DNA of 64,000 bases from Streptomyces viridochromogenes (GCF_001270495.1 NZ_LGUR01000129.1:49252-113251); one strand, 5' to 3'. Shown: positions 1 through 7,846, numbered from the stretch's first letter. Numbers and translations are program-made. Notes: generated from the sequence alone by a model not told the origin.

Positions 1-786
1 CGTGCCGTGCGCGGGCAGGTGAACCTCGCTGCCGTCCAGGTGCAGGAAGACCAGCCGACGCGGCGGCTTGCCGAGGTTCTGGACCCGGGCGACCGTCTCC
101 TGGCCGCGGTAGCAGCCCTTCTGAAGATGCACCGCGGTGCCGATCCAGCCCAGCTCGTGCGGGATCGTGCGGTGGTCGGTCTCGAAGCCGAGGCGGGGAC
201 GGTGGTGCTCGACGCGCAGCGCCTCGTACGCCAGGAGTCCGGCCGCCGGGCCCGCCTTCCCGGCGTACGACTCCAGCTCGGCGCGCGGGAGGAACAGGTC
301 ACGGCCGTACGCCGTCTCGCGTACGACGGCGCTCTCGGGCACCTCGGCGATGGACCCGGCGGGCAGGTGCACGACCGCGAACTCGGCGGTCCGGTCGGCG
401 ACTTCCACCTGGTAGAAGAACTTCATCGACTCCAGGTACGCGATCAGCGCGTCCTGGGTGCCGGGCTCGACATGGGCCCAGACCGTCGTGCCGTCGTCGA
501 CCAGGTACAGCGCGTGTTCGATGTGGCCGTGCGCGGAGAGGATCAGCGCCTCGGTGGACTCGCCCACGGGGAGGTCGCTGACGTGCTGGGTGAGCAGCAG
601 ATGCAGCCAGCTCAGCCGGTCCTGGCCGGTGACGGCGACGACTCCGCGGTGCGAGAGGTCGACGAAACCGGTGCCGTCGGCGAGGGCACGCTGCTCGCGG
701 AACAGTTCGCCGTAGTGGGCGGCGACGCCTTCGTCCACGCCCTCGGCGGGCACGGCGCCGGGCAGGGTCAGCAGGGGGCTCTTCAT
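1..786 (-). CDS. ygfZ: YgfZ/GcvT-like folate-binding protein (3' end beyond window)
   Basis: Iron-sulfur cluster repair/insertion protein of the YgfZ/CAF17 family, related to the T-protein of glycine cleavage and expected to use a tetrahydrofolate-type cofactor in the cytoplasm. The reading frame runs from an ATG at 786 off the left edge, so the C-terminus is missing. The diagnostic family motif K-G-C-Y-R-G-Q-E, with its conserved cysteine, is encoded near positions 87-110. The start lies 10 nt downstream of nur on the same strand, so co-transcription is possible. TAGGCT just upstream of the ATG could also be a -10 box for a near-leaderless transcript, since there is no good ribosome binding site. 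Family assignment is secure; the exact substrate proteins cannot be read from sequence. Confidence 0.93.
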   Translation of the reverse strand, partial: MKSPLLTLPGAVPAEGVDEGVAAHYGELFREQRALADGTGFVDLSHRGVVAVTGQDRLSWLHLLLTQHVSDLPVGESTEALILSAHGHIEHALYLVDDGTTVWAHVEPGTQDALIAYLESMKFFYQVEVADRTAEFAVVHLPAGSIAEVPESAVVRETAYGRDLFLPRAELESYAGKAGPAAGLLAYEALRVEHHRPRLGFETDHRTIPHELGWIGTAVHLQKGCYRGQETVARVQNLGKPPRRLVFLHLDGSEVHLPAHGT

Positions 787-796
787 ATGCCTAAGC

Positions 797-1234
797 CTAC
801 GACTCGGTAGTTGAAGCCTTCAGCGAGCACTCCTTACAGCGGCCGAAGATCGCGAAGTGCTTCATGTCGGTCTCGAAGCCGAAGGTCCGGCTCAGCTTGG
901 CCGTGAACTCGGCGGCCACCTGGACGTCCGCCTCGATGACGCTCTCGCAGTCCCGGCAGACCAGGTGGAGGTGGTGGTGGCGGTCGGCCAGGTGATACGT
1001 CGGCGCGCCGTGCCCCAGATGGGCGTGGCTGACCAGCCCGAGTTCCTCCAGGAGCTCCAGGGTCCGGTACACGGTGGAAATGTTGACCCCCGACGCCGTC
1101 TTCCTCACTTCCACGAGGATGTCGTCGGGGGTCGCGTGCTCCAGGGTGTCCACAGCTTCGAGGACAAGCTGGCGCTGCGGCGTCAGCCGGTAGCCGCGCT
1201 GCCTGAGGTCGCTCTTCCAGTCGGTGCTCACCAC
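797..1234 (-). CDS. nur: Nickel-responsive Fur-family regulator Nur
   Basis: 145-aa Fur-family repressor that senses Ni(II) and, in Streptomyces, controls nickel uptake and the switch between superoxide dismutases. An N-terminal winged helix (about residues 10-80) precedes a metal-binding dimerisation domain. The ligands described for S. coelicolor Nur are all present at the same numbers: His70, His72 and His126 for the nickel site, and His33, His86, His88 and His90 for the second metal site. Two CxxC pairs are also present (Cys93/96, Cys133/136). The exact match of spacing and length separates it from Fur, Zur and CatR paralogs. It sits 15 nt after the nitrobindin-like gene and directly before ygfZ, so all three may form one transcript. 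The start is GTG or ATG within the first codons; ATG at 1234 gives the known 145-aa length. Confidence 0.93.
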   Translation of the reverse strand: MVSTDWKSDLRQRGYRLTPQRQLVLEAVDTLEHATPDDILVEVRKTASGVNISTVYRTLELLEELGLVSHAHLGHGAPTYHLADRHHHLHLVCRDCESVIEADVQVAAEFTAKLSRTFGFETDMKHFAIFGRCKECSLKASTTES

Positions 1235-1249
1235 ACTGGAAGTCTAGGA

Positions 1250-1825
1250 CTACTTGAAGAACGCGATGCCGTCGTCCGGCATGTCGTCGGGCAGGGCCTT
1301 GGCCCAGCGCTCGACCTCCTCCGGGGTGACGACCTTCTTCAGGTGGGCCGACATGTAGGGGCGCAGCTCGACCTCGGGGGTCTGCTTCTCGCCGACCCAC
1401 ATCAGGTCGCTCTTGACGTAGCCGTACAGCCGCTTGCCGCCGGTGTAGGGGCCGGAGGCGGCCGTGCGCGCCACCGCGTCCGTGACCAGGTCGATCTGGG
1501 GCTTCTTGTCGGCGAGCTCGCCGTACCAGATCTCGACGACGCCGTCGTCGCGGACCATCGTCACCTCGACCTTGCGGTCGGCGTCGATCCGCCAGAAGCC
1601 GTGCTCGGACTCCAGCGGCCGCACCTTGTTGCCGTCGTTGTCGAGCACCCAGGTGTGGGACCGGTACTCCAGGAAGTCCCGGCCGTCGTGCGTGAAGGCG
1701 ACCTCCTGCCCGAAGTTGCACTTCTCGGAGCTCGGGAAGTCGTGCACGCCCGCGCCCGCCCAGTTGCCGAGCAGGAAGGCGAGGGGGACGAGGTCCTTGT
1801 GGAGGTCGGACGGGATCTCGATCAT
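1250..1825 (-). CDS. Nitrobindin-like heme-binding FABP-family protein
   Basis: 191-aa cytosolic beta-barrel protein of the nitrobindin/THAP4 (formerly DUF1794, FABP-like) family. Members bind ferric heme and react with nitric oxide or isomerise peroxynitrite. The family signature G-x-W-x-G-x-G is present as GNWAGAG around residues 20-26, and a C-terminal histidine region (RPYMSAH) could supply the proximal heme ligand. Length is normal for actinobacterial members. It is the first gene of a likely nur-ygfZ transcript, which links heme, Fe-S and metal handling by context only. No clear ribosome binding site precedes the ATG at 1825, so a short or leaderless mRNA is possible. Family is clear; catalytic activity is inferred. 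Confidence 0.85.
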   Translation of the reverse strand: MIEIPSDLHKDLVPLAFLLGNWAGAGVHDFPSSEKCNFGQEVAFTHDGRDFLEYRSHTWVLDNDGNKVRPLESEHGFWRIDADRKVEVTMVRDDGVVEIWYGELADKKPQIDLVTDAVARTAASGPYTGGKRLYGYVKSDLMWVGEKQTPEVELRPYMSAHLKKVVTPEEVERWAKALPDDMPDDGIAFFK

Positions 1826-1861
1826 GAGCAGCTCAGAAGTCTCGTACGTCGGTGATGGCGG

Positions 1862-1960
1862 TCAGCGCTGGCCCTGGTACAGCTTCTTCACGGTCAGCCC
1901 GGCGAAGGCGAGAACGCCGACGCAGACCAGGACCAGCAGGGCTTCGAAGAAGATCTCCAC
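1862..1960 (-). CDS. Small single-pass membrane protein, 32 aa
   Basis: A short reading frame starting at GTG (1960) with a good ribosome binding site (GAGGAG, about 8 nt upstream) encodes 32 residues: an acidic N-terminus (MEIFFEALL), one hydrophobic helix (about residues 6-23) and a basic tail ending VKKLYQGQR. The topology and the well-placed start make this a likely real gene rather than chance. I do not recognise a family. It lies just upstream of the nitrobindin-like gene on the same strand and just downstream of the hairpin that ends the three-paralog operon. Confidence 0.65.
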   Translation of the reverse strand: MEIFFEALLVLVCVGVLAFAGLTVKKLYQGQR

Positions 1961-2003
1961 GGGGTGCTCCTCGATTGAGCGTGGGGAATGCTTTGCGTAC
2001 ACA

Positions 2004-2040
2004 GGGCCGGGCCCCAGCTTACGCGGCCGGGGCCCGGCCC
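2004..2040 (-). terminator. GC-rich hairpin ending the three-paralog operon
   Basis: Perfect 12-bp inverted repeat, arms 2004-2015 and 2029-2040 with a 13-nt loop, extended by imperfect pairing of flanking CACA/TGTG. It lies 27 nt past the stop of the gene ending at 2067. It has no U-tract, as is common for streptomycete terminators. Confidence 0.65.
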
Positions 2041-2066
2041 TCTGTGTGAGGTACGCCCTCGCGGGC

Positions 2067-2918
2067 TCAGCCGAGGAGCTGGCTCTGGAGTGTCACGGTC
2101 TGCTGGAAGGGGACGGCCCGCGCGCTGCCCTTCCTGGACTGGACGATCAGGGCGATCACGTCTCCGGCCGACAGGTATGCGTGGCGGACCTGCTCGGCGC
2201 CGTACGGCTTGGCCTCGGCGTATGCGACACGGAGCGTCTCCCCGGGCCAGGGCAGTTCCGAGAAGTCCTCGTCCTGGGCGGATGCCTCGGTGCCGCGGAC
2301 CCGGTAGGCAGGGCTGCCGTACACGGCGACATCGGCCATCAGCTCGTCAACGACCGCCGCGGTGTCGAACTGCAGCAGGTAGATCCGGGTGTGCGTGCCG
2401 TCCTGGGTGGTCCAGCCGCGGGCGGCGATGTGCCGCAGGCCGTGGTCGACGAGCTCCTGCCGGAACATGTCACGCTCCAGCTTGTCGGCGTACTCCGCGA
2501 GGAAGTCCTTCGTCGCCAGCCAGCCGTCGTCGCCGCGCAGCGCCTTGTCCTCCCCTGCCCCCTTGGGCGCGGGCAGGAGCAGGGCACGCAGGTCGGCGTA
2601 GTGGGTGCCGGCCTTGTTCTCCTCGGCGAAGGGCTGCGGGCTGCCGGAGGGCAGCGGCGGCTTGGTGAGCGTCGGGTACTCCCACCGCCCGTCCGACTCC
2701 GTCGCCAGCCCCGGTACGTCGGTCCGCTCCATCCGGGTGATCCCGTACGCGGTGCCCGCACCGATCGCGGCGAAGGCGACGACGGCGGAGGTCCAGCGCA
2801 GCGCTGCGCGCAGGACGCGGCGGTCCTTCCGAGCCGGGGGCTCCGCCTGGAGTGGTACGGGTGGCGGCGGTACGTCGGTCGGGGGAGCCGGGACGGTGGC
2901 GTGCTGCTGCTCGCTCAT
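2067..2918 (-). CDS. Membrane-anchored secreted-domain protein, paralog 3 of 3
   Basis: 283-aa protein of unknown function. Order of parts: Pro-rich cytoplasmic N-terminus (1-30), one membrane segment (about 41-60), then an exported domain of about 220 residues. The exported domain contains a GWxxxxxFxxxYAxK block and a conserved RxxARGW..T...TRIYLLQFDT segment that is recognisably similar to the gene at 3802-4626 (RRAAVTGW...YTVEIRLVQFRQ). The start overlaps the stop of the preceding gene by 4 nt (ATGA at 2915-2918), so translation is coupled. It is the last gene of a three-gene operon of paralogs. No catalytic motif or lipobox is visible. I do not recognise a named family; a cell-surface or sensor role is only a guess. 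Confidence 0.85.
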   Translation of the reverse strand: MSEQQHATVPAPPTDVPPPPVPLQAEPPARKDRRVLRAALRWTSAVVAFAAIGAGTAYGITRMERTDVPGLATESDGRWEYPTLTKPPLPSGSPQPFAEENKAGTHYADLRALLLPAPKGAGEDKALRGDDGWLATKDFLAEYADKLERDMFRQELVDHGLRHIAARGWTTQDGTHTRIYLLQFDTAAVVDELMADVAVYGSPAYRVRGTEASAQDEDFSELPWPGETLRVAYAEAKPYGAEQVRHAYLSAGDVIALIVQSRKGSARAVPFQQTVTLQSQLLG

Positions 2919-3805
2919 ATCGCCTTCCCCGGCTCTGCGATGCGGTCGAGCTGAGTGGCGAGCAGCAACGCGGCCCCCTTGGTGTCCAGTGGCTTGATGC
3001 CGTCCGCCGTGGCGGTGACCAGGACGTCTCCGACGTAGGCGGTGCAGTACATGCTTTCGAGATCCTCGTCGGTGTCCTTGGGCGGCAGGAAGCACTTGGC
3101 GTTCTTGTGTCCCTTGACCTTCGGGCCCTCGCGGAAGATGTCCAGGGCGTCGAGGAACTCGCTCTCGAACCTCGACGTGTTCCGGACGGCCGCCGTGCTC
3201 TCCAACCGGCTCAGCACGATGCTCACGGTGTAGGTGTCCTTGGCCTCGTCCTCGTAGTAGCTGGTGCCCTCCGTGTTGTAGTAGCTGCGCATCGCCATGC
3301 CCTTGATGGGCCTTTTGTCCATCCGCTTCTCCAGCTGCCGGCGCTGGGAACGGGGCAGGTCGCGCAGAGACTCCTTGCGCAGGGCCGTGGCCTGGGCACC
3401 GCTGAGCTGCGCGTCCGAGCCGAACTCACCGAGGTCCGGGCCCCGCACCCAGCCGTCGGTGCCGTACGGCACGAGCATCCCGGCGAGCCCGGAAGCGGAC
3501 GGCGCCTTCTTGTCGTCGGTCCTGTCCGCCGCAGGGAACTTCCACACGGGTGCGCCCGCGTCCCGGTCGGCGTCCCGCACGGTGACGACGGTGTGGCTGA
3601 CGCCGGCGACGACCGCCCCGGCCAGGAGCAGGGAACCGGCGATCGTGGCGATGCGGCCCCGACGGAGGGGCTTCCCGGTGGGCGGAGCGGCGGGCGGCTC
3701 CATCAGGGCAACCGTGTCGGGAGCGGGCGGAGCGGCTTGCGGTGTGGTCTGCGTGGGGTCGGCGAGCGGTGCTGTCGGCCCCGTCGCGTTCTGGTTCTCG
3801 CTCAC
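2915..3805 (-). CDS. Membrane-anchored secreted-domain protein, paralog 2 of 3
   Basis: 296-aa protein with the same plan as its two neighbours: a Pro/Ala-rich cytoplasmic N-terminus (1-45), an RRGR stop-transfer signal before one membrane helix (about 53-72), and an exported domain (75-296). Unlike its neighbours it contains two cysteines in the exported part (AKCFLPP and MYCTAYVG), which could form a disulfide. The shared elements are a TDGW block, a segment of alternating YTVSIVLSRL type, and a final segment DVLVTATADG..P.D. It overlaps both neighbours by 4 nt (ATGA), which indicates a tightly coupled operon. Function unknown; no enzyme motif seen. Confidence 0.85.
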   Translation of the reverse strand: MSENQNATGPTAPLADPTQTTPQAAPPAPDTVALMEPPAAPPTGKPLRRGRIATIAGSLLLAGAVVAGVSHTVVTVRDADRDAGAPVWKFPAADRTDDKKAPSASGLAGMLVPYGTDGWVRGPDLGEFGSDAQLSGAQATALRKESLRDLPRSQRRQLEKRMDKRPIKGMAMRSYYNTEGTSYYEDEAKDTYTVSIVLSRLESTAAVRNTSRFESEFLDALDIFREGPKVKGHKNAKCFLPPKDTDEDLESMYCTAYVGDVLVTATADGIKPLDTKGAALLLATQLDRIAEPGKAI

Positions 3806-4626
3806 AGGCGCCCCATCTGCCGCTGGGCCAGGTCCATGATCTTCTTCTTGCTGATCGGCTTGTCGGCGTAGACCCAGATCTGCATGGCGATGTCGCCGCG
3901 CCAGGCATGTGCCTCCGCGCTGTACAGCGGGAGGTAGCCGGCCTCGGTCTCGGGCTTGTTGTGGACGTACGCCATACCCTCCCCGGTGTCAGGGATGGGC
4001 CAGCTGTCGGTGGAGTCCTCGTCCTCCGCCCAGTACTGGTCGTTGTCGGTGGTTCCCGGGGCCGAGACCCGCTCTACCTGCCGGAACTGGACCAGCCGGA
4101 TCTCCACGGTGTACGAGCTGCCGACCTGCCAGCCCGTGACGGCCGCCCGGCGGAACTCGTCGCTGACGAGCTCCTCGAACATCATGTCCGGCTTGTCGTA
4201 GTTACTGGCGAACGAGGCCATGTCCTGCCAGCCGTCAGTGACCGTCAGCCACTCGGTGTCCTTCGCCCCGGCCGGCTTCTTCAGCAGCAGCTTGCGCAGG
4301 TCGCCGTCGGTCTTCACCCGGCGGTCCTGGGCAGCCGACAGCGGCTCGGGCGCCTCTCCCTCAGCCTGCTTCAGGGTCGGCTGGGAGAGCGAGGGCAGCC
4401 TGGTGGGCTCGCGCTCGGCCTGTACGAGGTAACCAGCACAGGTCCCGGCGACGAGCCCGAGCACGACGGCTCCGGCGATCAGGAGGGCCGTACGCCCACG
4501 ACGCCGAGGCCGGGGCGAAGCGATCGGCTCGGCCGGTCCGGGCACCTCCGCAGGCACGGGCGCAGCCGAGGGAACCGGTATGACCGGCGCGTCAGCCGCT
4601 TCTCCTGTTTCTTCTGATACATCCAA
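3802..4626 (-). CDS. Membrane-anchored secreted-domain protein, paralog 1 of 3
   Basis: 274-aa protein that heads the three-paralog operon: acidic/Pro-rich N-terminus, RPRRRGR motif, one membrane segment (about 46-67), then an exported domain rich in charged residues. I chose the TTG start at 4626 because a GGGGGGA ribosome binding site lies 5 nt upstream. An ATG at 4674 in the same frame would add 16 residues that look non-coding. The C-terminal segment (WVYADKPISKKKIMDLAQRQMG) resembles a short amphipathic helix. The next gene starts within the stop codon. Family unknown; orthologs probably exist in other streptomycetes, but I could not test this. Confidence 0.8.
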   Translation of the reverse strand: MDVSEETGEAADAPVIPVPSAAPVPAEVPGPAEPIASPRPRRRGRTALLIAGAVVLGLVAGTCAGYLVQAEREPTRLPSLSQPTLKQAEGEAPEPLSAAQDRRVKTDGDLRKLLLKKPAGAKDTEWLTVTDGWQDMASFASNYDKPDMMFEELVSDEFRRAAVTGWQVGSSYTVEIRLVQFRQVERVSAPGTTDNDQYWAEDEDSTDSWPIPDTGEGMAYVHNKPETEAGYLPLYSAEAHAWRGDIAMQIWVYADKPISKKKIMDLAQRQMGRL

Positions 4627-4728
4627 GACGTCCCCCCACGGAACGTGAAGTGCGCATTCCGTATGCGCGCGCACAGGAGACCCATGGCCAACGCCGCAGG
4701 TTGTAAGGGAGTTGATTACGATTCGGCC

Positions 4729-5091
4729 ATGGCGAAGAAGCTGGTGATCAAGGTGACGGCGGGGGCCGATGCCCCCGAACGCTGCTCACAGGCGTTCACG
4801 GTCGCGGCGGTGGCCGTGGCCAGCGGCGTCGACGTCTCGGTGTGGCTGACCGGTGAGTCCGCGTGGTTCGCCCTGCCGGGCCGTGCCGCCGAGTTCGAAC
4901 TCCCCCACGCGGCCCCGCTCCCCGACCTGATCGACTCCATCCTCGCGACCGGCCGTCTCACCCTGTGCACCCAGTGCGCGGCCCGCCGGGACATCACGGA
5001 GAAGGACGTCATCGAGGGCGTACGGATCGCGGGCGCCCAGGTCTTCGTGCAGGAGGCACTCGGCGACGAGACGCAGGCGCTCGTCTACTGA
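4729..5091 (+). CDS. DsrE/DsrF-like sulfur-relay family protein
   Basis: 120-aa small alpha/beta protein of the DsrE/DsrF-like superfamily, which carries persulfide sulfur or acts in sulfur-transfer complexes. The start MAKKLVIKVTAG gives the first beta strand and its glycine loop. A conserved cysteine segment LCTQCAARRDI (about residues 84-94) holds the likely sulfur-carrying cysteine. It faces the rhodanese/DUF1416 sulfur genes across a small gene, which fits a sulfur context. The start is uncertain: ATG at 4729 has no close ribosome binding site but TTACGAT upstream could give a leaderless transcript, while ATG at 4684 has AGGAG 4 nt away and would add 15 residues. I favour 4729 because the fold starts there. 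Confidence 0.82.
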   Translation: MAKKLVIKVTAGADAPERCSQAFTVAAVAVASGVDVSVWLTGESAWFALPGRAAEFELPHAAPLPDLIDSILATGRLTLCTQCAARRDITEKDVIEGVRIAGAQVFVQEALGDETQALVY

Positions 5092-5118
5092 GACAGCCGG
5101 GGCGCACAGGACCCGCAC

Positions 5119-5379
5119 CTATCGCGGCCGCTTCTTGCCGTCCAGCTCGTCCCACCACTCGTCGGACTTCGGGTCGCCGGAGGGGTCGTCCCACCAGCGG
5201 TCCTCCGGCCCCCGCCGGTTGGCGACCATCGCGGCCAGCGGCGGGATGACCATGGCCACCACGCACATGCCCACGGCCACCGGCACCGACCACAGGCGCA
5301 CGACGCCCCAGGCCAGGACGAAGAGCGTGATGCACGTCCCCATCATGGCGAAGTAGACGTGACGTCGCCGTGCGTACAT
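5119..5379 (-). CDS. DUF3099 small membrane protein
   Basis: 86-aa protein of the actinobacterial DUF3099 family, function unknown. A basic N-terminus (MYARRRH) is followed by two hydrophobic segments (about residues 9-26 and 30-50), then a charged, Trp-rich tail (DRWWDD, DEWWDEL) facing the cytoplasm. I chose the ATG at 5379 over an in-frame upstream GTG because TGGAG precedes it by a few nucleotides and the family begins there. It lies convergent to the DsrE gene, with only 27 nt between stops. Confidence 0.82.
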   Translation of the reverse strand: MYARRRHVYFAMMGTCITLFVLAWGVVRLWSVPVAVGMCVVAMVIPPLAAMVANRRGPEDRWWDDPSGDPKSDEWWDELDGKKRPR

Positions 5380-5468
5380 GACTCCAGGGTAGGTCCGCAC
5401 ACGCCGAAGGGCCGTACCCCAGGCGTCCAACCCACGGGGTACGGCCCTTCGACCGATCAGGGTGTTCC

Positions 5469-5756
5469 TCAGACCGCGATCGCGACCTCCGCCAGGCCGC
5501 CCTGCTGGGCGACGACCGTGCGGTCGGCGGTGGCGCCGGGGACCAGGGCCCGCACGGTCCAGGTGCCCTCGGCCGCGTAGAAGCGGAACTGGCCCGTGGC
5601 GGAGGTGGGGACCTCCGCGGTGAACTCGCCGGTCGAGTCCAGCAGTCGGACGTAACCGACGACGGGCTCGCCGTCCTTCGTCACCTGGCCCTGGATCGTG
5701 GTCTCACCGGGCTTGATCGTCGAGGCGTCCGGGCCGCCGGCCTTCGCTCCACACAT
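5469..5756 (-). CDS. DUF1416 protein linked to rhodanese
   Basis: 95-aa cytoplasmic protein of the DUF1416 family, which is found in actinobacteria next to thiosulfate sulfurtransferases. It starts MCGAKAGG, with a cysteine at residue 2 that is typical of the family, and continues as a predicted transthyretin/carboxypeptidase-regulatory-like beta sandwich (GQV..DG.PV.GYVRLLDSTGEF). A GGAG ribosome binding site lies about 7 nt before the ATG at 5756. It follows the rhodanese gene by about 100 nt and probably shares its transcript. Its reaction is unknown; context suggests sulfur transfer or cysteine-related metabolism. Confidence 0.88.
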   Translation of the reverse strand: MCGAKAGGPDASTIKPGETTIQGQVTKDGEPVVGYVRLLDSTGEFTAEVPTSATGQFRFYAAEGTWTVRALVPGATADRTVVAQQGGLAEVAIAV

Positions 5757-5859
5757 GTCTTTCTCCATAAGGGGTCTGACCGGAAGGAAGGCCGGTCGGT
5801 CGGGTTGCTGCGGGTCTGTTCGCTTACTGCTGCTCTTGCTGCTGCTCTTGCTGCTGGTC

Positions 5860-6699
5860 CTACTTGTTGGCGCCGAGCTCGATCGGAACGCCGACGAGCG
5901 AGCCGTACTCGGTCCAGGAGCCGTCGTAGTTCTTGACGTTCTCCACACCGAGCAGCTCGTGCAGGACGAACCAGGTCAGCGCGGAGCGCTCACCGATACG
6001 GCAGTAGGCGATGGTGTCCTTCGCCAGGTCGACCTGCTCCTCGGCGTAGAGCTCCTTGAGCTCCTCGTCCGACTTGAAGGTGCCGTCGTCGTTGGCGTTC
6101 TTCGACCACGGGATGTTGCGCGCCGACGGGACGTGACCCGGACGCTGCGACTGCTCCTGCGGCAGGTGGGCCGGGGCGAGCAGCTTGCCGGAGAACTCGT
6201 CGGGCGAGCGCACGTCGACCAGGTTCTGCGAGCCGATCGCGGCGACGACGTCGTCACGGAAGGCGCGGATCGACTTGTCCTGCGGCTTGGCCTTGTAGGT
6301 GGTCTCGGTGCGCTCGGGGACCTCCTCGACCAGCTCGCGGGCGTCAAGCTCCCACTTCTTGCGGCCACCGTCGAGGAGCTTGACGTTCTCGTGGCCGTAG
6401 AGCTTGAAGTACCAGTAGGCGTACGACGCGAACCAGTTGTTGTTGCCGCCGTAGAGGATCACCAGCGTGTCGTTGGCGATGCCCTTGGCCGACAGGAGCT
6501 TCTCGAAGCCCTCCTGGTCGACGAAGTCGCGGCGGACCGGGTCCTGCAGGTCCTTGGTCCAGTCGATGCGAATCGCGTTCCTGATGTGGTTCTTCTCGTA
6601 GGCGGACGTGTCTTCGTCCACCTCCACGATCGCGATACCGGGGTTGTCCAGGTTCTCCTGGACCCAGTCGGCGTCGACGAGGACGTCGCTGCGGCTCAT
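5860..6699 (-). CDS. Thiosulfate sulfurtransferase (tandem-domain rhodanese)
   Basis: 279-aa cytosolic rhodanese that moves sulfane sulfur from thiosulfate (or 3-mercaptopyruvate) to a thiophilic acceptor through a cysteine persulfide. Two rhodanese domains are present: an inactive N-terminal one (about 5-135) and a catalytic C-terminal one (about 160-279). The active-site loop C-R-I-G-E-R has its cysteine at residue 233, as in mycobacterial CysA2. A very strong ribosome binding site (GGAGGAGAAAG) precedes the ATG at 6699. Upstream lie a hairpin and a 26-codon leader peptide, suggesting translation-coupled regulation by sulfur or cysteine supply. DUF1416 follows. Preference between thiosulfate and mercaptopyruvate cannot be decided with certainty. 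Confidence 0.92.
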   Translation of the reverse strand: MSRSDVLVDADWVQENLDNPGIAIVEVDEDTSAYEKNHIRNAIRIDWTKDLQDPVRRDFVDQEGFEKLLSAKGIANDTLVILYGGNNNWFASYAYWYFKLYGHENVKLLDGGRKKWELDARELVEEVPERTETTYKAKPQDKSIRAFRDDVVAAIGSQNLVDVRSPDEFSGKLLAPAHLPQEQSQRPGHVPSARNIPWSKNANDDGTFKSDEELKELYAEEQVDLAKDTIAYCRIGERSALTWFVLHELLGVENVKNYDGSWTEYGSLVGVPIELGANK

Positions 6700-6804
6700 G
6701 CTCTTTCTCCTCCGGGGCAGTTGCGGCGGGGCGTGCGAGTGTGCGGGGTGCGCGTTCAAGGCCGAGACGACGCACCTGTGCCCTGGTCAGGGCAGCGGGG
6801 AAAC

Positions 6805-6824
6805 GCGGAAGTCGGGGCTTCCGC
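6805..6824 (-). promoter_or_regulatory. Hairpin directly after leader-peptide stop codon
   Basis: Perfect 7-bp stem (GCGGAAG / CTTCCGC, 6-nt loop) that begins at the base following the leader peptide's stop codon and lies about 105 nt before the rhodanese start. Its placement suits an attenuator or a translation-dependent switch. There is no U-tract, so simple intrinsic termination is less likely. Confidence 0.5.
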
Positions 6825-6905
6825 TCAGAAGGGGCGACAGAGCATGGCGGCAACGCGGCAGAGGTCTACTGCCCGCCGCTTCGTGAGATCCGCCTGTCGC
6901 TTCAT
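6825..6905 (-). CDS. Cys-containing leader peptide of rhodanese operon
   Basis: 26-residue ORF, ATG at 6905, reading MKRQADLTKRRAVDLCRVAA then MLCRPF. The R..VDLCRVA..LC core resembles short actinobacterial peptides annotated as putative leader peptides in front of sulfur-metabolism operons. Two cysteine codons (UGC and UGU) near the end would make ribosomes sensitive to Cys-tRNA or cysteine supply. It lies in the same orientation as the rhodanese/DUF1416 genes and is followed at once by a perfect hairpin. No obvious ribosome binding site precedes it, so it may be leaderless. Regulation is inferred from arrangement, not shown. Confidence 0.65.
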   Translation of the reverse strand: MKRQADLTKRRAVDLCRVAAMLCRPF

Positions 6906-7108
6906 GGGCTCGATCGTAGGGACGGACATGCGGGCATGTCACCGGTGTGTCGCATGGTGAGACGAGACTGTCCGGGATGTGAGAACGAGAGGCCGCCGAG
7001 GCCGGTACCGCACGGCTTCCGGGCGGGTGTATCGGCGGTCACACCTACGGTGCGGACGACGCCGTCTCGCCTGTTGGACGCAGGGCGTCCAACAGGGCCG
7101 TAGCCGTA

Positions 7109-7846
7109 CTACCCCGCGAGGCGGACGTTGGAACCCTTCACCGTGATCTCGACGCCGTTCTTCGCCGCCTGGACCTTGTCGAGCTGGATGCCGCCGGGGA
7201 GACCGTCGATCTTCTGCTCGAAGTCGGTGATCGCACGGGCCCGGTTCTCGGCGATGTCGGCGCCGCCGAAGTTGGGCAGGTTGTCGGCGTGCACCTTCAC
7301 GGTGTCGCCCTCGGTGGTGACCGAGCTGAGGACGTAGACCGGGTTCGGCAGCTTGGTGCCGAGGACGGTGGCCTCGACGGCGACCTTGATCTTGCCGTTG
7401 CCGCCGTCCGACAGGCCGATGACGCTGGCGGTGACGCCGGGGGCGACCTCGGTGGGCTCGGACTTGGCGGTCTTCAGCAGCTCGGCGTAGGTGATGGACG
7501 CGGTGCCGGTGGCGGTGGCCGCGGTGGCGGAGCTGTAGTCGCCGGAGAACTCGACGCCCTTCATGCTGGCGGTGAGGTCGTCGATCCGGATCGTCTTGCC
7601 GTCGGTGCCGGTGTCGGCCTCGTAGTCCTTGATGCCGACCTCGACGTCGTCCAGCGAACCGCCGGCGACCTGCGTCAGGAACGGGAAGCCCTTGATGGAC
7701 ACGTCCGGGGCGGCGGCGAGGTTCTCGGAGGTCTGCAGCTTGCCGGCCGCCTCGTCCTCGGCGAACCCCACGGCGAGCCGGTCGGCCAGTACGAAGAGGC
7801 CGCCCAGGATCACGACGGTTATCAGCAGTATCCGAAGGGCTCGCAT
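7109..7846 (-). CDS. DUF2993 (LmeA-like) exported protein
   Basis: 245-aa protein with an N-terminal signal anchor (about residues 4-22) and a DUF2993 domain, the family of mycobacterial LmeA, which binds phospholipid in the periplasm and supports lipomannan maturation. Family features are visible: a SIKGFPFLTQ segment near residue 55 and the G.DY..D.....I.I.DL.A pattern after it. The start ATG at 7846 places the signal anchor at the N-terminus; longer frames upstream are implausible. A second, larger family member lies at 23343-24623 in this window. Lipid binding is inferred from the family only. Confidence 0.85.
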   Translation of the reverse strand: MRALRILLITVVILGGLFVLADRLAVGFAEDEAAGKLQTSENLAAAPDVSIKGFPFLTQVAGGSLDDVEVGIKDYEADTGTDGKTIRIDDLTASMKGVEFSGDYSSATAATATGTASITYAELLKTAKSEPTEVAPGVTASVIGLSDGGNGKIKVAVEATVLGTKLPNPVYVLSSVTTEGDTVKVHADNLPNFGGADIAENRARAITDFEQKIDGLPGGIQLDKVQAAKNGVEITVKGSNVRLAG

